The notes under the pieces: generated by a model
What the model was told of the DNA's origin: nothing
The model's input: the letters and a program-made list of their open reading frames with translations, nothing else
Databases searched by the model: none
Shown here: positions 1 to 8,578 of the stretch, one piece after another
Layout: every line of letters starts with the position of its first letter
Position numbering within the stretch: the stretch's first letter is position 1
Translations under genes and position numbers: made by a program
Source: Actinomycetota bacterium
GTDB taxonomy: Bacteria > Actinomycetota > Thermoleophilia > Gaiellales > Gaiellaceae
Reading direction: 5' to 3'
Assembly: GCA_003152275.1 (NCBI GenBank)
Contig: PLZU01000102.1
Coordinates: 1 to 45,599, forward strand
Length of the DNA: 45,599 nt

Positions 1-1896
1 GCGCGGCTGGCGCTCGCGCTTCGGCTCCTCGTGCGGCTGCGGCTCCGAAGCCGCGGCCTCGGCCTCGGGCGCGGGGAACACCGATGCCTCGTCCTCGCCG
101 GCGAGCAGGCGCTGGAACTGATCGCTGTCGATCGTCTCGCGCTCGATGAGGACGAGCGAGATTTTGTGCAGCTCGTCCATGTGCTCCCGCAGGGTCGTGA
201 GCGCGAGCTCGTGCGATTCCTCGATCACGCGGCGGATCTCGTCGTCGATCTCGCGCGCGATCTCCTCCGAGTAGTCAGCCTGAGCGCCGAAGTCGCGGCC
301 GAGGAACGGCATGTCGTTGCTGTGGCCAAGCACGCGCGGGCCGAGCTTCTCGCTCATCCCGAACCGCATGATCATCGCCTTCGACGTCGCGGTGACTTTC
401 TCGAGGTCGTTCGCCGCGCCGGTTGTGACCTCGTGGAAGACGATCTCCTCGGCGGCGCGGCCGCCGAGCGTCATCGCCATCTGGTGCATCAGTGCGGTCT
501 TCGTGGTCAGGTAGCGATCTTCGGTCGGCAACGAGATGGTCAGGCCGAGCGCCTGGCCGCGCGACACGATCGTGATCTTGTGCACCGGATCGGTGTGCTC
601 GAGGAAGTGGCCGACGAGCGCGTGGCCCATCTCGTGGTAGGCCGTGATCTTCCGCTCGTGCTCCGAGAGCAGGCGGGCCTTCTTCTCCGGCCCGGCGATC
701 ACGCGCATGATTCCTTCCTCGAGCTCTTCCTGCTCGATGATCTTCTTGCCGCGGCGCGCTGCGAGGAGCGCGGCCTCGTTGACGAGGTTCGCGAGGTCGG
801 CGCCCGTGAAGCCCGGCGTGCCGGAGGCGAGCGTATTCAGGTCGATCTCCGGTGCGAGCGGCTTGCCCTTCGTGTGCACCTCGAGGATCTTGCGGCGGCC
901 GATGCGGTCGGGGCGGTCGACGACGATCTGCCGGTCGAAGCGGCCCGGGCGCAGCAGCGCGGGGTCGAGGATGTCGGGCCGGTTGGTGGCGGCGATCAGG
1001 ATGATGTTGTCCTTCATCTCGAAGCCGTCCATCTCGACGAGCAGCTGGTTGAGCGTCTGCTCGCGCTCGTCGTGACCGCCGCCGAGGCCGGCGCCCCGGT
1101 GGCGGCCGACGGCGTCGATCTCATCCACGAAGACGATGCACGGCGAGGCCTGCTTCGCCTGCTCGAACAGGTCGCGCACGCGGGAGGCGCCAACGCCGAC
1201 GAACATCTCGACGAAATCAGAGCCCGAGATGGAGAAGAACGGCACGCCGGCCTCGCCTGCGACCGCGCGCGCGAGCAGGGTCTTACCGGTGCCCGGCGGC
1301 CCGTACAGCAGCACACCCTTCGGGATGCGCGCGCCGAGCGCCTGGAACTTCTTCGGGTTCTCCAGGAACTCCTTGATCTCCCCCAGCTCCTCCACCGCCT
1401 CGTCAACCCCGGCGACGTCCTTGAAGCCGATCTTCGGCGAGTCCGGCGTCATCCGCTTCGCGCGCGATTTGCCGAAGCTCATCACCTTCGAGCCGCCACC
1501 CTGCATCTGGTTCATCAGGAAGATCCAGAAGCCGATCAGCAGCACGAACGGGAGCAGGCTCGTGAGGATCGACCACCACGGAGACGAGCCGACGCCCTTC
1601 GAGTTGAAGTCGACCTTGCCCTTGAGCATCGCCTGCTCGAGGTTCGCCTCGGACTGCGGCGTCGCGTAGTGGACGGTCACGTTCTTGCCACTCAGCGTCG
1701 CCGAGATCGCCTGCTTGCTCGGGTCGATCGAGACGGCCGAAACCTGCGACGGCGTGTTGCGGATGGCCTGGTAGAGCTGCGCGGTCGTGAGCGGCGTCGT
1801 CTTCGTCCCGTGGGCGCCCAGCGTCTGCAAGGCCAGCCAGACCAGCGCTGCGATGATGATCAGCGGGAAGAGCGCGCTGCGGAAGAAACGATTCAC
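1..1896 (-). CDS. ftsH: ATP-dependent zinc metalloprotease FtsH (3' end beyond window)
   Basis: Membrane-anchored AAA+ protease that extracts and degrades membrane and short-lived cytosolic proteins. The frame is open for 632 codons from GTG 1894-1896 to base 1 without a stop, so only the extreme C-terminus is missing. An N-terminal membrane segment (about residues 8-25) and a second one (about 110-130) flank an extracytoplasmic part. Walker A GPPGTGKT lies at 199-206, followed by Walker B (IVFVDEID) and the second region of homology. The zinc site is HEMGH at 421-425; many family members have HEAGH. The visible tail is rich in Glu, Ala and Pro, typical of the disordered FtsH tail. GAGG sits 5 bp before GTG and supports this start. 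It is downstream of hpt and tilS, a widely conserved gene order. The opposite strand has a 626-codon shadow frame. Confidence 0.97.
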   Translation of the reverse strand, partial: MNRFFRSALFPLIIIAALVWLALQTLGAHGTKTTPLTTAQLYQAIRNTPSQVSAVSIDPSKQAISATLSGKNVTVHYATPQSEANLEQAMLKGKVDFNSKGVGSSPWWSILTSLLPFVLLIGFWIFLMNQMQGGGSKVMSFGKSRAKRMTPDSPKIGFKDVAGVDEAVEELGEIKEFLENPKKFQALGARIPKGVLLYGPPGTGKTLLARAVAGEAGVPFFSISGSDFVEMFVGVGASRVRDLFEQAKQASPCIVFVDEIDAVGRHRGAGLGGGHDEREQTLNQLLVEMDGFEMKDNIILIAATNRPDILDPALLRPGRFDRQIVVDRPDRIGRRKILEVHTKGKPLAPEIDLNTLASGTPGFTGADLANLVNEAALLAARRGKKIIEQEELEEGIMRVIAGPEKKARLLSEHERKITAYHEMGHALVGHFLEHTDPVHKITIVSRGQALGLTISLPTEDRYLTTKTALMHQMAMTLGGRAAEEIVFHEVTTGAANDLEKVTATSKAMIMRFGMSEKLGPRVLGHSNDMPFLGRDFGAQADYSEEIAREIDDEIRRVIEESHELALTTLREHMDELHKISLVLIERETIDSDQFQRLLAGEDEASVFPAPEAEAAASEPQPHEEPKRERQPR

Positions 1897-1956
1897 GAGA
1901 CCTCGATCTGAGGGTACCTGACGCCTACTCAGTTAACCCTGATTCGGGGGCCTCGG

Positions 1957-2520
1957 TTACGCCCCTTCCGGGGGAATCAGAGCCGGGTCGAGAACGCCGA
2001 CGTACGGCAGATTCCGGTACCGCTCCGCGAAGTCCAGGCCGTAGCCGATCACGAAGCGGTTGGGGATCTCGAACCCGACGTATCGCACCGGCACCTCGAT
2101 CTCACGCCGATCCGGCTTCGTGAGCAGGGCGCAGATCTGGAGCGATGCCGGCTCGCGGGCTTCGAGGTTGCGCATCAAATAGGACAAGGTGAGCCCGGAG
2201 TCGATGATGTCCTCGACGACGAGGACGTCGCGCCCTTCGATGTTGATGTCGAGATCCTTGAGGATGCGGACGACGCCCGACGAGTCGGTCGAATCGCCGT
2301 AGCTCGAGATCGCCATGAAGTCGATCTCGCACGGGATCGAGAGGCCGCGCATCAGGTCGGCCATGAAGAACACGGCGCCCTTGAGGACGCCGACGAGCAG
2401 CAGGTCACGGCCCGTGTAGTCGGACGAGATCTCCTCGCCGAGCTCGGCGATGCGGCGCTGCAGCGACTCCTCCGTGATCAGGACCTCGGTGACAGCGCGT
2501 TCGAGCTCGGTTGCGCTCAT
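1957..2520 (-). CDS. hpt: Hypoxanthine phosphoribosyltransferase
   Basis: Purine salvage enzyme that converts hypoxanthine (usually also guanine) and PRPP to IMP or GMP in the cytosol. The 187-residue length is normal for the family. The PRPP-binding loop with two acidic residues, [14 protein letters not shown], is at 99-112. The hydrophobic strand [12 protein letters not shown] at 41-52 carries the conserved Lys-Gly of the pyrophosphate loop. The ATG overlaps the tilS stop as ATGA (2517-2520), so the two are probably translationally coupled. ftsH follows after 60 bp. This trio is conserved in many Gram-positive bacteria. Confidence 0.96.
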   Translation of the reverse strand: MSATELERAVTEVLITEESLQRRIAELGEEISSDYTGRDLLLVGVLKGAVFFMADLMRGLSIPCEIDFMAISSYGDSTDSSGVVRILKDLDINIEGRDVLVVEDIIDSGLTLSYLMRNLEAREPASLQICALLTKPDRREIEVPVRYVGFEIPNRFVIGYGLDFAERYRNLPYVGVLDPALIPPEGA

Positions 2521-3482
2521 GCTTTACGCACGTCCACTTCGGGATGCTCGACGATGCCCGGCACCGCGATCACATCGTCACCGCGCACGACAAGAGGCCA
2601 GGCCTCACGGTCTGACCTCGGGACTTTGGCGTCGACGAACACGTCTTGAATTTTCTTTTGCCGCCCGGCGAGCCGGTCGCCGGGCCTCCACCCTCGTACC
2701 TTAAGCCCTTCGAGGCCGGAGCGGATGCGCCACTCGCCCCACCGGATCTCGCCGTCGAGATCGACGGGGCCGCGCTCGAGCCAGAGCCGGTCGTACTCGC
2801 GCACCGCCTGGAGCCCTCCGCCGAGGTCGACGCGCTTCGAACCCACCGGCGAGCTCAGCAGGTCGGCAAGCGCCGGCGGCAACGTCGCCCGGGCGTCGAG
2901 CGCGCGCAGGATGTTCTCATCGGCCGCGGGATGCAGCTCCCGAAGCAGCGGCAGGATCTGCTCGCGGATCAGACCGCGCTTCGTCTCCGGATTGCTCACG
3001 TCGGCGCGGAAGTCGAGCGCTTCCGCGCCGCAGTACGCAACGGTCTCCTCGCGCCACACCGGCAGGAGCGGATGCACGACGCCGTCGTCGCGCCGAGGCG
3101 CCATCCCGGTCGCGCTGCCGCGCGAGACAAGCCGGTAGAGGATCGTCTCCACCTGGTCGGAGGCGGTGTGCCCGGTCGCGCGCAGGCGGTCGCGTGCGAC
3201 GGAGTAGCGCTGCTTGCGCAGCTCCGCCTCACCAAGCCCGCGCCCGTCGAGCTCGACCACCTCGGCGCCGAGCACGTCCCGGCAGAAGCGTGCGTCCGCC
3301 GTGGAGTCGTCACCGCGCAGCAGGTGGTTCACGTGCAGCGCCGAGACGCGGTAGCCGAGCGCGCCGAGCGCGTGCCAGAGGCAGGTCGAGTCGGCCCCGC
3401 CGGAGACGAGACAGCAGACCTCGCCGCCCGGCTCGACCAGGTCATGGCGGCGGATGTGCTCTTCGATCCGTGCGCGCAGCAC
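2517..3482 (-). CDS. tilS: tRNA(Ile)-lysidine synthase
   Basis: ATP-dependent enzyme that converts the wobble cytidine of tRNA-Ile(CAU) to lysidine, so that AUA is read as isoleucine. The N-type PP-loop SGGADS is at residues 27-32, in the position expected for TilS. The conserved segment with a DQVET core at about 108-112 is also present. The C-terminal 60 residues resemble the TilS_C substrate-binding domain (RPGD and KKIQDVF motifs). At 321 residues it is a compact member of the family. GTG 3480-3482 is the first usable start, and upstream purines (GGCGAG) are a weak ribosome site. It overlaps hpt by 4 bp. Confidence 0.93.
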   Translation of the reverse strand: MLRARIEEHIRRHDLVEPGGEVCCLVSGGADSTCLWHALGALGYRVSALHVNHLLRGDDSTADARFCRDVLGAEVVELDGRGLGEAELRKQRYSVARDRLRATGHTASDQVETILYRLVSRGSATGMAPRRDDGVVHPLLPVWREETVAYCGAEALDFRADVSNPETKRGLIREQILPLLRELHPAADENILRALDARATLPPALADLLSSPVGSKRVDLGGGLQAVREYDRLWLERGPVDLDGEIRWGEWRIRSGLEGLKVRGWRPGDRLAGRQKKIQDVFVDAKVPRSDREAWPLVVRGDDVIAVPGIVEHPEVDVRKA

Positions 3483-3497
3483 GGTCGCAATTCTCGC

Positions 3498-3986
3498 CTA
3501 GGAAGCGGACTGGAGGAGCGGCGAGACGTCGCAGCCCTGGGCGGCGAGACCGTTCTTGGCGCCGGCGAGCAATTTGTGCGACGAGTTCGCAAGCCGCCAC
3601 GCGTTCTGCATGTGCTGGGAAGCATCGTTGCCCTTCATGCTGGCCGACACAGCCTTGGAGTACTCGAGGAACATCGACGTCAGGAGGTCGCGCGTCGCGT
3701 GCAGGGTGCGGTCCTCCGGATCGGTGGCCGAGATCTGGCCGGCTTCCGAACGGGCCTGCTGGATGACGACGCTCGGATCCGCGTCGTGGCTTTGGAGCGC
3801 GTCCGACCAGTAGCCAAGCTGAACCATGTTCGTGCTGACCGTCTGGATGAACTGCTTGTCGACGGCCGAGCAGATGTACGAGACCTGTGCCCCGGACGAT
3901 GCCCGACTGTTACCGGCCAGCACCGAACCCCCGAACACAAGGGCGGAGAGGGCCAGCGCCGCCGCAGAGAGACGCTTCATTGCCAC
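3498..3986 (-). CDS. Secreted small protein of unknown function
   Basis: I do not recognise a family. The product is about 160 residues and begins with a clear signal peptide: KR followed by AAALALSALVFGGSVLA, with a likely cleavage after LAGNSRA. The mature part is polar and apparently helical with two Cys (about 39 and 153) that could form a disulfide outside the cell. Two starts are possible: GTG 3984-3986 or ATG 3978-3980. AGGTGG lies only 2 bp before the ATG, so the GTG is about equally likely. The stop is 15 bp upstream of the tilS start on the same strand, so tilS may share its transcript. Confidence 0.72.
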   Translation of the reverse strand: MAMKRLSAAALALSALVFGGSVLAGNSRASSGAQVSYICSAVDKQFIQTVSTNMVQLGYWSDALQSHDADPSVVIQQARSEAGQISATDPEDRTLHATRDLLTSMFLEYSKAVSASMKGNDASQHMQNAWRLANSSHKLLAGAKNGLAAQGCDVSPLLQSAS

Positions 3987-4111
3987 CTGACCCGATCATC
4001 GACGACAGCTGCAACGTTCGTCCATCACTCGATCGAGGCTTCACCAGGTCGGTTCACGCCCAGTTCACCCGCGGTGAGTGACGCGCGATCCGCTTGCGCG
4101 CGGGAGAGAGT

Positions 4112-5194
4112 TCAGGTACCGCAGTTGATCGAGCCGTCGGCCGCAGCCTGTACGGCCTGCGCGTACGCGGCGAACGCGGGCTTGGGGCTCCAGTCCGGGC
4201 GCACGAGGCCCGACTGCCACCCCTCGAGCGACGAATCGTCGCGCAGTTCGAAGTTGAAGAACGCTCCGACGGTGGGCTGGCAATAGGCGAGCTCCACCGC
4301 GGCCGTGAGCTGCGCCGCCTGTTGATCTTCGGAGACCGAATCCTTCTCCGTCTCCGTGCCGCTGTAGATCGCTCGCGCAGGCGTCGTCTGGAAGCCGTCC
4401 TCGAGGTACCAGACGGTGACCCCTCCATGACCGGGCAGTGGTTGGGCCGTACCGTGGAAACCCTTGTTGAGCGCCGCGAGCAGGCGATTGAGGTCGCCCT
4501 CGTCGATCGAGTGCGAGTGCTTCCCGTGGCGGGCGCCGGGCGCCTCCGCGGACGTCTCGGGATACGCGTTGTGGCCGATCGTGTCGAACACCGGGAGCGT
4601 GCGGCCGCTCTCCCGGTACGCGTGCCCGAGATCCTCGTACCAGCGCCCCGGATTCGAGTGCGGCGCGCTCGTCGCGATGACGTTTGCGGCAGGCTCCGCT
4701 GCGTGCAGCGCGTCCCAGCACGTGGCGAGCAGTGCCTCGTAGGCGGCAGCTGCGCCCGTGTGCGGCTGCCAGAACTGTGCCGAGTTCGGCTCCGTCCAGA
4801 TCGCAACATCGCGGATCCACGGGTACCGGCGCAGGACGTTCGCGATGAATCCGCAGTACTCCGCGCGCGACGCGTCGTCGAGGGGCGTCTCGGTCGCCGG
4901 GCCGGTCACGGCGAGCACGATGCGGATGCTGCGCCCGGCTGCGGCGACACGCTGAAGCTCGGTGCGGTCCGTGCCGGACGGAAACGACTCACCGGGCGTC
5001 CAGTCGAGCGTGACGCGGACGGCGCCGAGGTTGAGCGTGCGGTAAATGGAGAGCAACGACGACGTATGTGCGTACCACTTGAGCGAGTCGTCGTCCACGC
5101 CGAGCAGCAGCCCCGGCGCAGCACCGGCTGCGTGAGGGAGGAGAGAGACGGAGGCGCACAGGGCCGCTGCCGCAAGAGCGAGGCGTGGCTTCAC
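4112..5194 (-). CDS. Secreted glycoside hydrolase-like (beta/alpha)8 protein
   Basis: Probable exported glycosidase of clan GH-A type (GH39/GH5-like). A signal peptide covers about residues 1-26 and ends in AAGAA. The mature protein has the barrel pattern of these enzymes. The fourth strand reads AIWTEPNSAQFW, so E135 fits the acid/base Glu of the usual W-N-E-P motif, here with Thr before the Glu. A strand at about 259-266 (VTVWYLED) offers E265 as nucleophile. The substrate cannot be told from sequence. The start is GTG 5192-5194. It stands alone, with 125 bp on one side and the terminator-like palindromes on the other. Confidence 0.78.
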   Translation of the reverse strand: MKPRLALAAAALCASVSLLPHAAGAAPGLLLGVDDDSLKWYAHTSSLLSIYRTLNLGAVRVTLDWTPGESFPSGTDRTELQRVAAAGRSIRIVLAVTGPATETPLDDASRAEYCGFIANVLRRYPWIRDVAIWTEPNSAQFWQPHTGAAAAYEALLATCWDALHAAEPAANVIATSAPHSNPGRWYEDLGHAYRESGRTLPVFDTIGHNAYPETSAEAPGARHGKHSHSIDEGDLNRLLAALNKGFHGTAQPLPGHGGVTVWYLEDGFQTTPARAIYSGTETEKDSVSEDQQAAQLTAAVELAYCQPTVGAFFNFELRDDSSLEGWQSGLVRPDWSPKPAFAAYAQAVQAAADGSINCGT

Positions 5195-5258
5195 TTGCAG
5201 ACCGTGGGACGGTTGCGTAATGCACAGACATCGGCTCTGTAAGCCGGCGGTAAAAAGC

Positions 5259-5289
5259 GGGGTCAGACCCCATTTCGGGGTCAGACCCC
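5259..5289 (-). terminator. Twin 13-bp palindrome forming a rho-independent terminator
   Basis: Two copies of GGGGTCAGACCCC (5259-5271 and 5277-5289) are separated by 5 bp. Each copy is a near-palindrome. Together they pair as two 6-bp GC-rich stems around one mismatch, with a 5-nt loop. On the minus strand the hairpin is followed by GCTTTTTA (5251-5258) and begins at the stop codon of the acetyltransferase gene. It therefore looks like a working terminator for that gene. The core also resembles dispersed extragenic repeats. Confidence 0.75.
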
Positions 5290-6074
5290 TAGAAGATCAG
5301 CGACCTGTACGCAATCGTCCGCTGCATCCCGATCCCCTCGTACACGCGGATCGCGGCGTCGTTCTCGGGCCGCACGAAGAGACACACGGCAGGCGCCTGC
5401 TCGAGCAGGCGGCGGCAGAGATCGCGCATTGCGCGCTTCGCGTAGCCGCGGTCGCGAAGCTGCGGGTCGACCCACACCTGCTGCAGCTGCACGGCCGACG
5501 GCGTCCATGCCGACGCCTCGGCCTTGAATGCAATCACTCCATCTTCGAGCCAGATCCACGAGCGGCGCTCCGCGATCTGCGCGCGCGTCCGCCAGCGAAA
5601 CCCTTCCGGGTCGCGGCGAAGCGGATCGATCCCGATCTCCTCGTGATGCGCGGCCGCGCACGCCGGAACGAGCAGCTCGAGATCGTCGAGAGTCGCCGCG
5701 CGCAGGCCCGTCTCCCCGGGGTCCGGCGCCTCCTCGAGCACGTAGACGGGCTGTCCTGGCCGATCGTCGCGCGGAACCGGCATCCGCGACTTCACCTCCG
5801 CCCAGAGCTCGTCAACCGCTCCCTGTTCGCCGATGATCATGCGCGCTTGCCCGCGCGCCGTGGCGTCAGCGAACGAGCTGCAGCTCTCGCCCGAAGGCAC
5901 GACGTTCGCACCGATGTGGCAGAGCGCGATCAACCGCTCGTCCCGTTCGAGCCCGGAGAAGCGCCCGAGCCCGCGTCGCGCGATGTCCTCCAGGAAGACG
6001 CGCTCGATCGGCTCCTCCGCACAGAAGTCGAGGATCTGCTCGAGCGTCGGGCTGACGGACCGTACGACCGCGAT
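5289..6074 (-). CDS. GNAT N-acetyltransferase with DUF4081-like N-terminal region
   Basis: Probable acyl-CoA-dependent N-acetyltransferase; substrate unknown. The C-terminal GNAT fold shows the acetyl-CoA loop pattern QVWVDPQLRDRGYAKRAM and the final FVRPENDAAIRVYEGIGM strand-helix. The N-terminal half (LCHIGANVVPSGE) matches DUF4081-GNAT proteins of actinobacteria. The first ATG/GTG/TTG-type codon is TTG 5931-5933, but the reading frame and family similarity continue upstream (FCAEEPIERVFLEDIARRG) as far as the in-frame stop at 6084-6086. I place the start at ATC 6072-6074, which lies exactly 6 bp after a TAGCCT promoter hexamer; CTG 6075-6077 is the alternative. With ATC the protein has 261 residues. 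It is divergent from the nucleoside phosphorylase gene. Confidence 0.82.
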   Translation of the reverse strand: MAVVRSVSPTLEQILDFCAEEPIERVFLEDIARRGLGRFSGLERDERLIALCHIGANVVPSGESCSSFADATARGQARMIIGEQGAVDELWAEVKSRMPVPRDDRPGQPVYVLEEAPDPGETGLRAATLDDLELLVPACAAAHHEEIGIDPLRRDPEGFRWRTRAQIAERRSWIWLEDGVIAFKAEASAWTPSAVQLQQVWVDPQLRDRGYAKRAMRDLCRRLLEQAPAVCLFVRPENDAAIRVYEGIGMQRTIAYRSLIF

Positions 6075-6080
6075 CAGGCG

Positions 6081-6092
6081 AGGCTATAGGGT
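6081..6092. promoter_or_regulatory. Back-to-back divergent -10 elements
   Basis: AGGCTA/TAGGGT. On the minus strand TAGCCT lies 6 bp before ATC 6072-6074 of the acetyltransferase. On the plus strand TAGGGT lies 7 bp before ATG 6100. Both distances fit transcription starting at or next to the first codon (leaderless mRNA). I see no convincing -35 box on either strand. Confidence 0.5.
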
Positions 6093-6099
6093 GCGCGCC

Positions 6100-6810
6100 A
6101 TGCCCATCCACGTCCGCGCCGAGCCCGGCGACTACGCCGACGCGGTCCTCCTCCCCGGCGATCCGCTGCGGGCGCGCTACATCGCCGACACGTACCTCGA
6201 CGACGTGAAGCAGACGAACTCCGAGCGCGGGATGCTCGGCTTCCGCGGCAGTTGGGAAGGCAAGGATGTCTCGGTGCAGTCGACCGGCATGGGCTGCCCG
6301 TCGGCCGCGATCGTGATCGAAGAGCTCGTGATGCTCGGCTGCACGAAGCTGCTGCGCGTCGGCACCTGCGGCGGGCTCCAGCCGCATCACAAGCTCGGGG
6401 ACATGATCGTCGCACTGACCGCGGTGCCGCAGGACGGCACGGTCAACAGTTACATCAAGGAGCCGCATTGCCCAACCGCGGACTGGGGGCTCGTCCACGG
6501 AGCCGTGCACGCCGCGAAGGAGATGGGTCAGCCGGTGCACGTCGGCCCGATCGTGTCGAGCGACGCTTTCTACAACCCGGACGGAGAGCAGTACCAGCGT
6601 TGGTCTGAGCGCGGCATCCTCGCCGTCGAGATGGAGGCTGCGATCCTCTTCACGCTCGGCGCGTTGAGGAAGGTGCACGCCGGCTGCCTCCTCACGGTCA
6701 GCGATATCGTCGTCGAAGGCGAATTCACGCGGATCACCGACGAAGAGCTGCGCGCGGCCGTCGACCGGATGACGCGCGTCGCGCTCGCGACCGTCACGTC
6801 CAGTCATTAG
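6100..6810 (+). CDS. deoD: Purine nucleoside phosphorylase, DeoD type
   Basis: Hexameric-type nucleoside phosphorylase that splits purine (deoxy)nucleosides with phosphate in the cytosol. The 236-residue length is close to E. coli DeoD. Phosphate-binding GDPLRAR is at 20-26, the glycine-rich RVGTCGGL at 86-93, the ribose-binding VEMEA at 176-180, and the base-site Ser-Asp at 201-202. The frame is open further upstream, but homology begins at ATG 6100; GTG 6091 is in frame and is the only nearby alternative. It heads a three-gene plus-strand unit with the lipid kinase and PAP2 genes. Its link with them is positional. Confidence 0.95.
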   Translation: MPIHVRAEPGDYADAVLLPGDPLRARYIADTYLDDVKQTNSERGMLGFRGSWEGKDVSVQSTGMGCPSAAIVIEELVMLGCTKLLRVGTCGGLQPHHKLGDMIVALTAVPQDGTVNSYIKEPHCPTADWGLVHGAVHAAKEMGQPVHVGPIVSSDAFYNPDGEQYQRWSERGILAVEMEAAILFTLGALRKVHAGCLLTVSDIVVEGEFTRITDEELRAAVDRMTRVALATVTSSH

Positions 6811-7720
6811 CGCCGTCTTCCTCGTCAACCCGGCGTCCGGCAACGGCGTCACAGGCAAGCGCTGGCCGGAGCTCGCCCACCGCGCGGCCCAGCTCGGGCT
6901 CGAGGGAACGACGCTCTTCTCCGAGCGTCCCGGCCACCTGATCGAGCTCGCCGAGCAGGCTGCGCGCGACGGCGCGGAGCTCGTCGTCTCCGTCGGCGGC
7001 GACGGAACGCTGAACGAGGTAGTCAATGGGCTCGTTCGTGCGGGACACTCAGCGGAGCTCGCGACGATTCCGCTCGGCACGGGAATGGACTTCGTGCGCA
7101 CGTACAAGATCCCGACGCAGTTCGACGACGCCGTGCGTACCGCGCTCGAAGGCGCGACGAGGACGATCGACGTCGGTCGCGTGTCGTATCGCGAGTGGAG
7201 CGGCGCCGAGGGCGAGCGCTACGTGGCCAACGTCGGCAGTGTCGGCATGAGCGCCGCCGTCGCGCAGCGCGCGAACGCAATGTCGAAAGGGCTGGGCGGC
7301 AAGGCGACGTTCTTCTACGCGCTCGCCCGTGTCTTCTTCGAGTGGGAGAACACCGTCTTGTCAGTGCAGCTCGACGACGAACGCCGCGAGGCCCGCATGC
7401 ACGACGTGATCGTGGCGAACGGACAGTGGCACGGCGGCGCGATGTGGCTTGCGCCGGAAGCGCAGCCGGACGACGGCCTTTTCGACGTCGTGCTGATCGG
7501 TGACGTGACGAAGCGCGATTTCGTGACAACGGCGCCGAAGATCTACAAGGGCACGTATCTCTCGCACCCGAAGGTCGAGCTGTTGCGCTCGCGCACAGTC
7601 GCCGTCGAGGCGTCCGAGCGCCTACCGATCGAGCTCGACGGCGAACAGGTCGGAACGACACCGGCCAGCTTCGAGATCGTCCCCGCTGCGCTGCGCGTGC
7701 GTGTCCCGGCTCAGACGTAG
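6806..7720 (+). CDS. Diacylglycerol kinase / sphingosine kinase-like lipid kinase
   Basis: Soluble lipid kinase of the DAGK catalytic family (DagK/YegS/LCB5 type) that phosphorylates diacylglycerol or a similar lipid at the membrane. The nucleotide-binding SVGGDGTLNEVVNG (GGDGT at about 64-68) and the GTGMDF segment (about 91-96) are intact, and a C-terminal beta domain follows. The N-terminal strand VFLVNPASGNG is needed by the family, but no ATG, GTG or TTG lies in frame before ATG 7085. The only plausible start is ATT 6806-6808, which overlaps the deoD stop (ATTAG). That gives 304 residues, a normal length. No Shine-Dalgarno is visible, so coupling to deoD is likely. Confidence 0.88.
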   Translation: MSAVFLVNPASGNGVTGKRWPELAHRAAQLGLEGTTLFSERPGHLIELAEQAARDGAELVVSVGGDGTLNEVVNGLVRAGHSAELATIPLGTGMDFVRTYKIPTQFDDAVRTALEGATRTIDVGRVSYREWSGAEGERYVANVGSVGMSAAVAQRANAMSKGLGGKATFFYALARVFFEWENTVLSVQLDDERREARMHDVIVANGQWHGGAMWLAPEAQPDDGLFDVVLIGDVTKRDFVTTAPKIYKGTYLSHPKVELLRSRTVAVEASERLPIELDGEQVGTTPASFEIVPAALRVRVPAQT

Positions 7721-8303
7721 CGCCGCGCTCCTCTCGTGCGCCTTCGCGGCGCTCGCCGTCCTCGTTGCCGCGGGCGCGTTCACCGGCGTCGACCAGTGGA
7801 CGGTCGACCACCTGATGCCGGGCGCGAGCTTCCACCATGCGCAAGGCGGCTTTCTCGACGGCCTCGTGCCGCTCCTCCACTCCCGCTGGGACTCGCCGTA
7901 CGCGGTCGCGGCGAACCTCGTCACGCTGCCGGCAGCCTTCCTGCTCGCGCTCGCGATCACGTTCGCGTGCTCGCGCGTGTTCGGGATCGCGCTCGTCGCC
8001 GCCGTGGCGGTCGAGGTGCTGTGCAAGGAGCTGCTCGCGCGGCCTGCGCTCCACGACGGCTCCTTCCACATCGCCTCTTTCGACTCGTCCTTCCCGAGCG
8101 GGCATGCGCTGCGGACCGTGATCGTTGCCTCCGCGGTCGCGTGGAGCAGGCCGCGCGCCGGCCGCTTCGCAGCCGCATGGGCGATCGGTTCGATCGTTCT
8201 GCTGCTGCTCGCCGGCTGGCACACGCCGACTGACGTCGCGGGCGGTGTGCTCCTCGGCGGACTAGCTCTTCTTGGGGCTCGCCGTCTTGCTGCTCGACCG
8301 TGA
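7701..8303 (+). CDS. PAP2-family membrane phosphatase
   Basis: Integral membrane phosphatase of the PAP2 superfamily, acting on phosphatidate or undecaprenyl-diphosphate-like lipids at the outer face of the membrane. The three signature blocks are in order: KELLARP at 109-115, FPSGHALR at 131-138, and GWHTPTDVAGG at about 166-176, which holds the catalytic His-Asp pair. There are about five hydrophobic segments. GTG 7701 overlaps the end of the lipid kinase gene by 20 bp. Kinase and phosphatase side by side suggest a lipid phosphorylation/dephosphorylation pair. Its last 42 bp overlap the convergent coiled-coil gene. Confidence 0.9.
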   Translation: MSRLRRSAALLSCAFAALAVLVAAGAFTGVDQWTVDHLMPGASFHHAQGGFLDGLVPLLHSRWDSPYAVAANLVTLPAAFLLALAITFACSRVFGIALVAAVAVEVLCKELLARPALHDGSFHIASFDSSFPSGHALRTVIVASAVAWSRPRAGRFAAAWAIGSIVLLLLAGWHTPTDVAGGVLLGGLALLGARRLAARP

Positions 8304-8543
8304 GCTGCCCGCTGACGTCGAGGCCTTCCCGAGCTTGTCGACCTTGCGCTCGAGCGCGGCGAGGCGCTTCTCGAGATCGTCCATCCCGCGCACACGCTTC
8401 TGCAGCTCGTCCACGCGCTCACGCGTCGCGTTGATCGCTCCGACCAGACGTTCGGCGCCCGGCGCGTCGCTCAGGCGCTGGATCGCCTCCTCGCTCAAGT
8501 CGGCCAGCTTGCCGAGCAGATCGGTTCTCCGGGCTCCAGCCAT
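8262..8543 (-). CDS. Small coiled-coil protein
   Basis: A 93-residue hypothetical protein. After MAGARRTDLLGKLADLSEEA it has a heptad-rich helix at about 35-72 with the KRVRGMDDLEKRLAALERKV pattern of a coiled coil. The last 20 residues are low-complexity Ser/Lys/Ala. It resembles short phasin-like or structural coiled-coil proteins common in actinobacteria, without a firm family. A TATGTT hexamer (8550-8555) lies 6 bp before the ATG, so the mRNA is probably leaderless. The gene is divergent from the phosphoesterase and convergent with PAP2, which it overlaps by 42 bp. Confidence 0.7.
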   Translation of the reverse strand: MAGARRTDLLGKLADLSEEAIQRLSDAPGAERLVGAINATRERVDELQKRVRGMDDLEKRLAALERKVDKLGKASTSAGSSRSSSKTASPKKS

Positions 8544-8549
8544 GGATGC

Positions 8550-8572
8550 AACATACCTCGCCGCGATAGGCT
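8550..8572. promoter_or_regulatory. Divergent leaderless promoters
   Basis: Minus strand: TATGTT (8550-8555) sits 6 bp before the ATG of the coiled-coil gene. Plus strand: TAGGCT (8567-8572) sits 6 bp before ATG 8579 of the phosphoesterase. No Shine-Dalgarno is needed or seen for either. Promoter calls rest on the hexamer and its spacing only. Confidence 0.5.
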
Positions 8573-8578
8573 CGGCGC

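Noticed and set aside
31-1911. 626-codon plus-strand open frame
   Set aside because: It is the codon-aligned shadow of ftsH on the other strand; its sequence is Arg/Leu/Glu-rich low complexity with no domain, a normal effect of high GC.
2646-4286. 546-codon plus-strand open frame
   Set aside because: Runs antisense across tilS and the secreted protein and has no recognisable domain or ribosome site.
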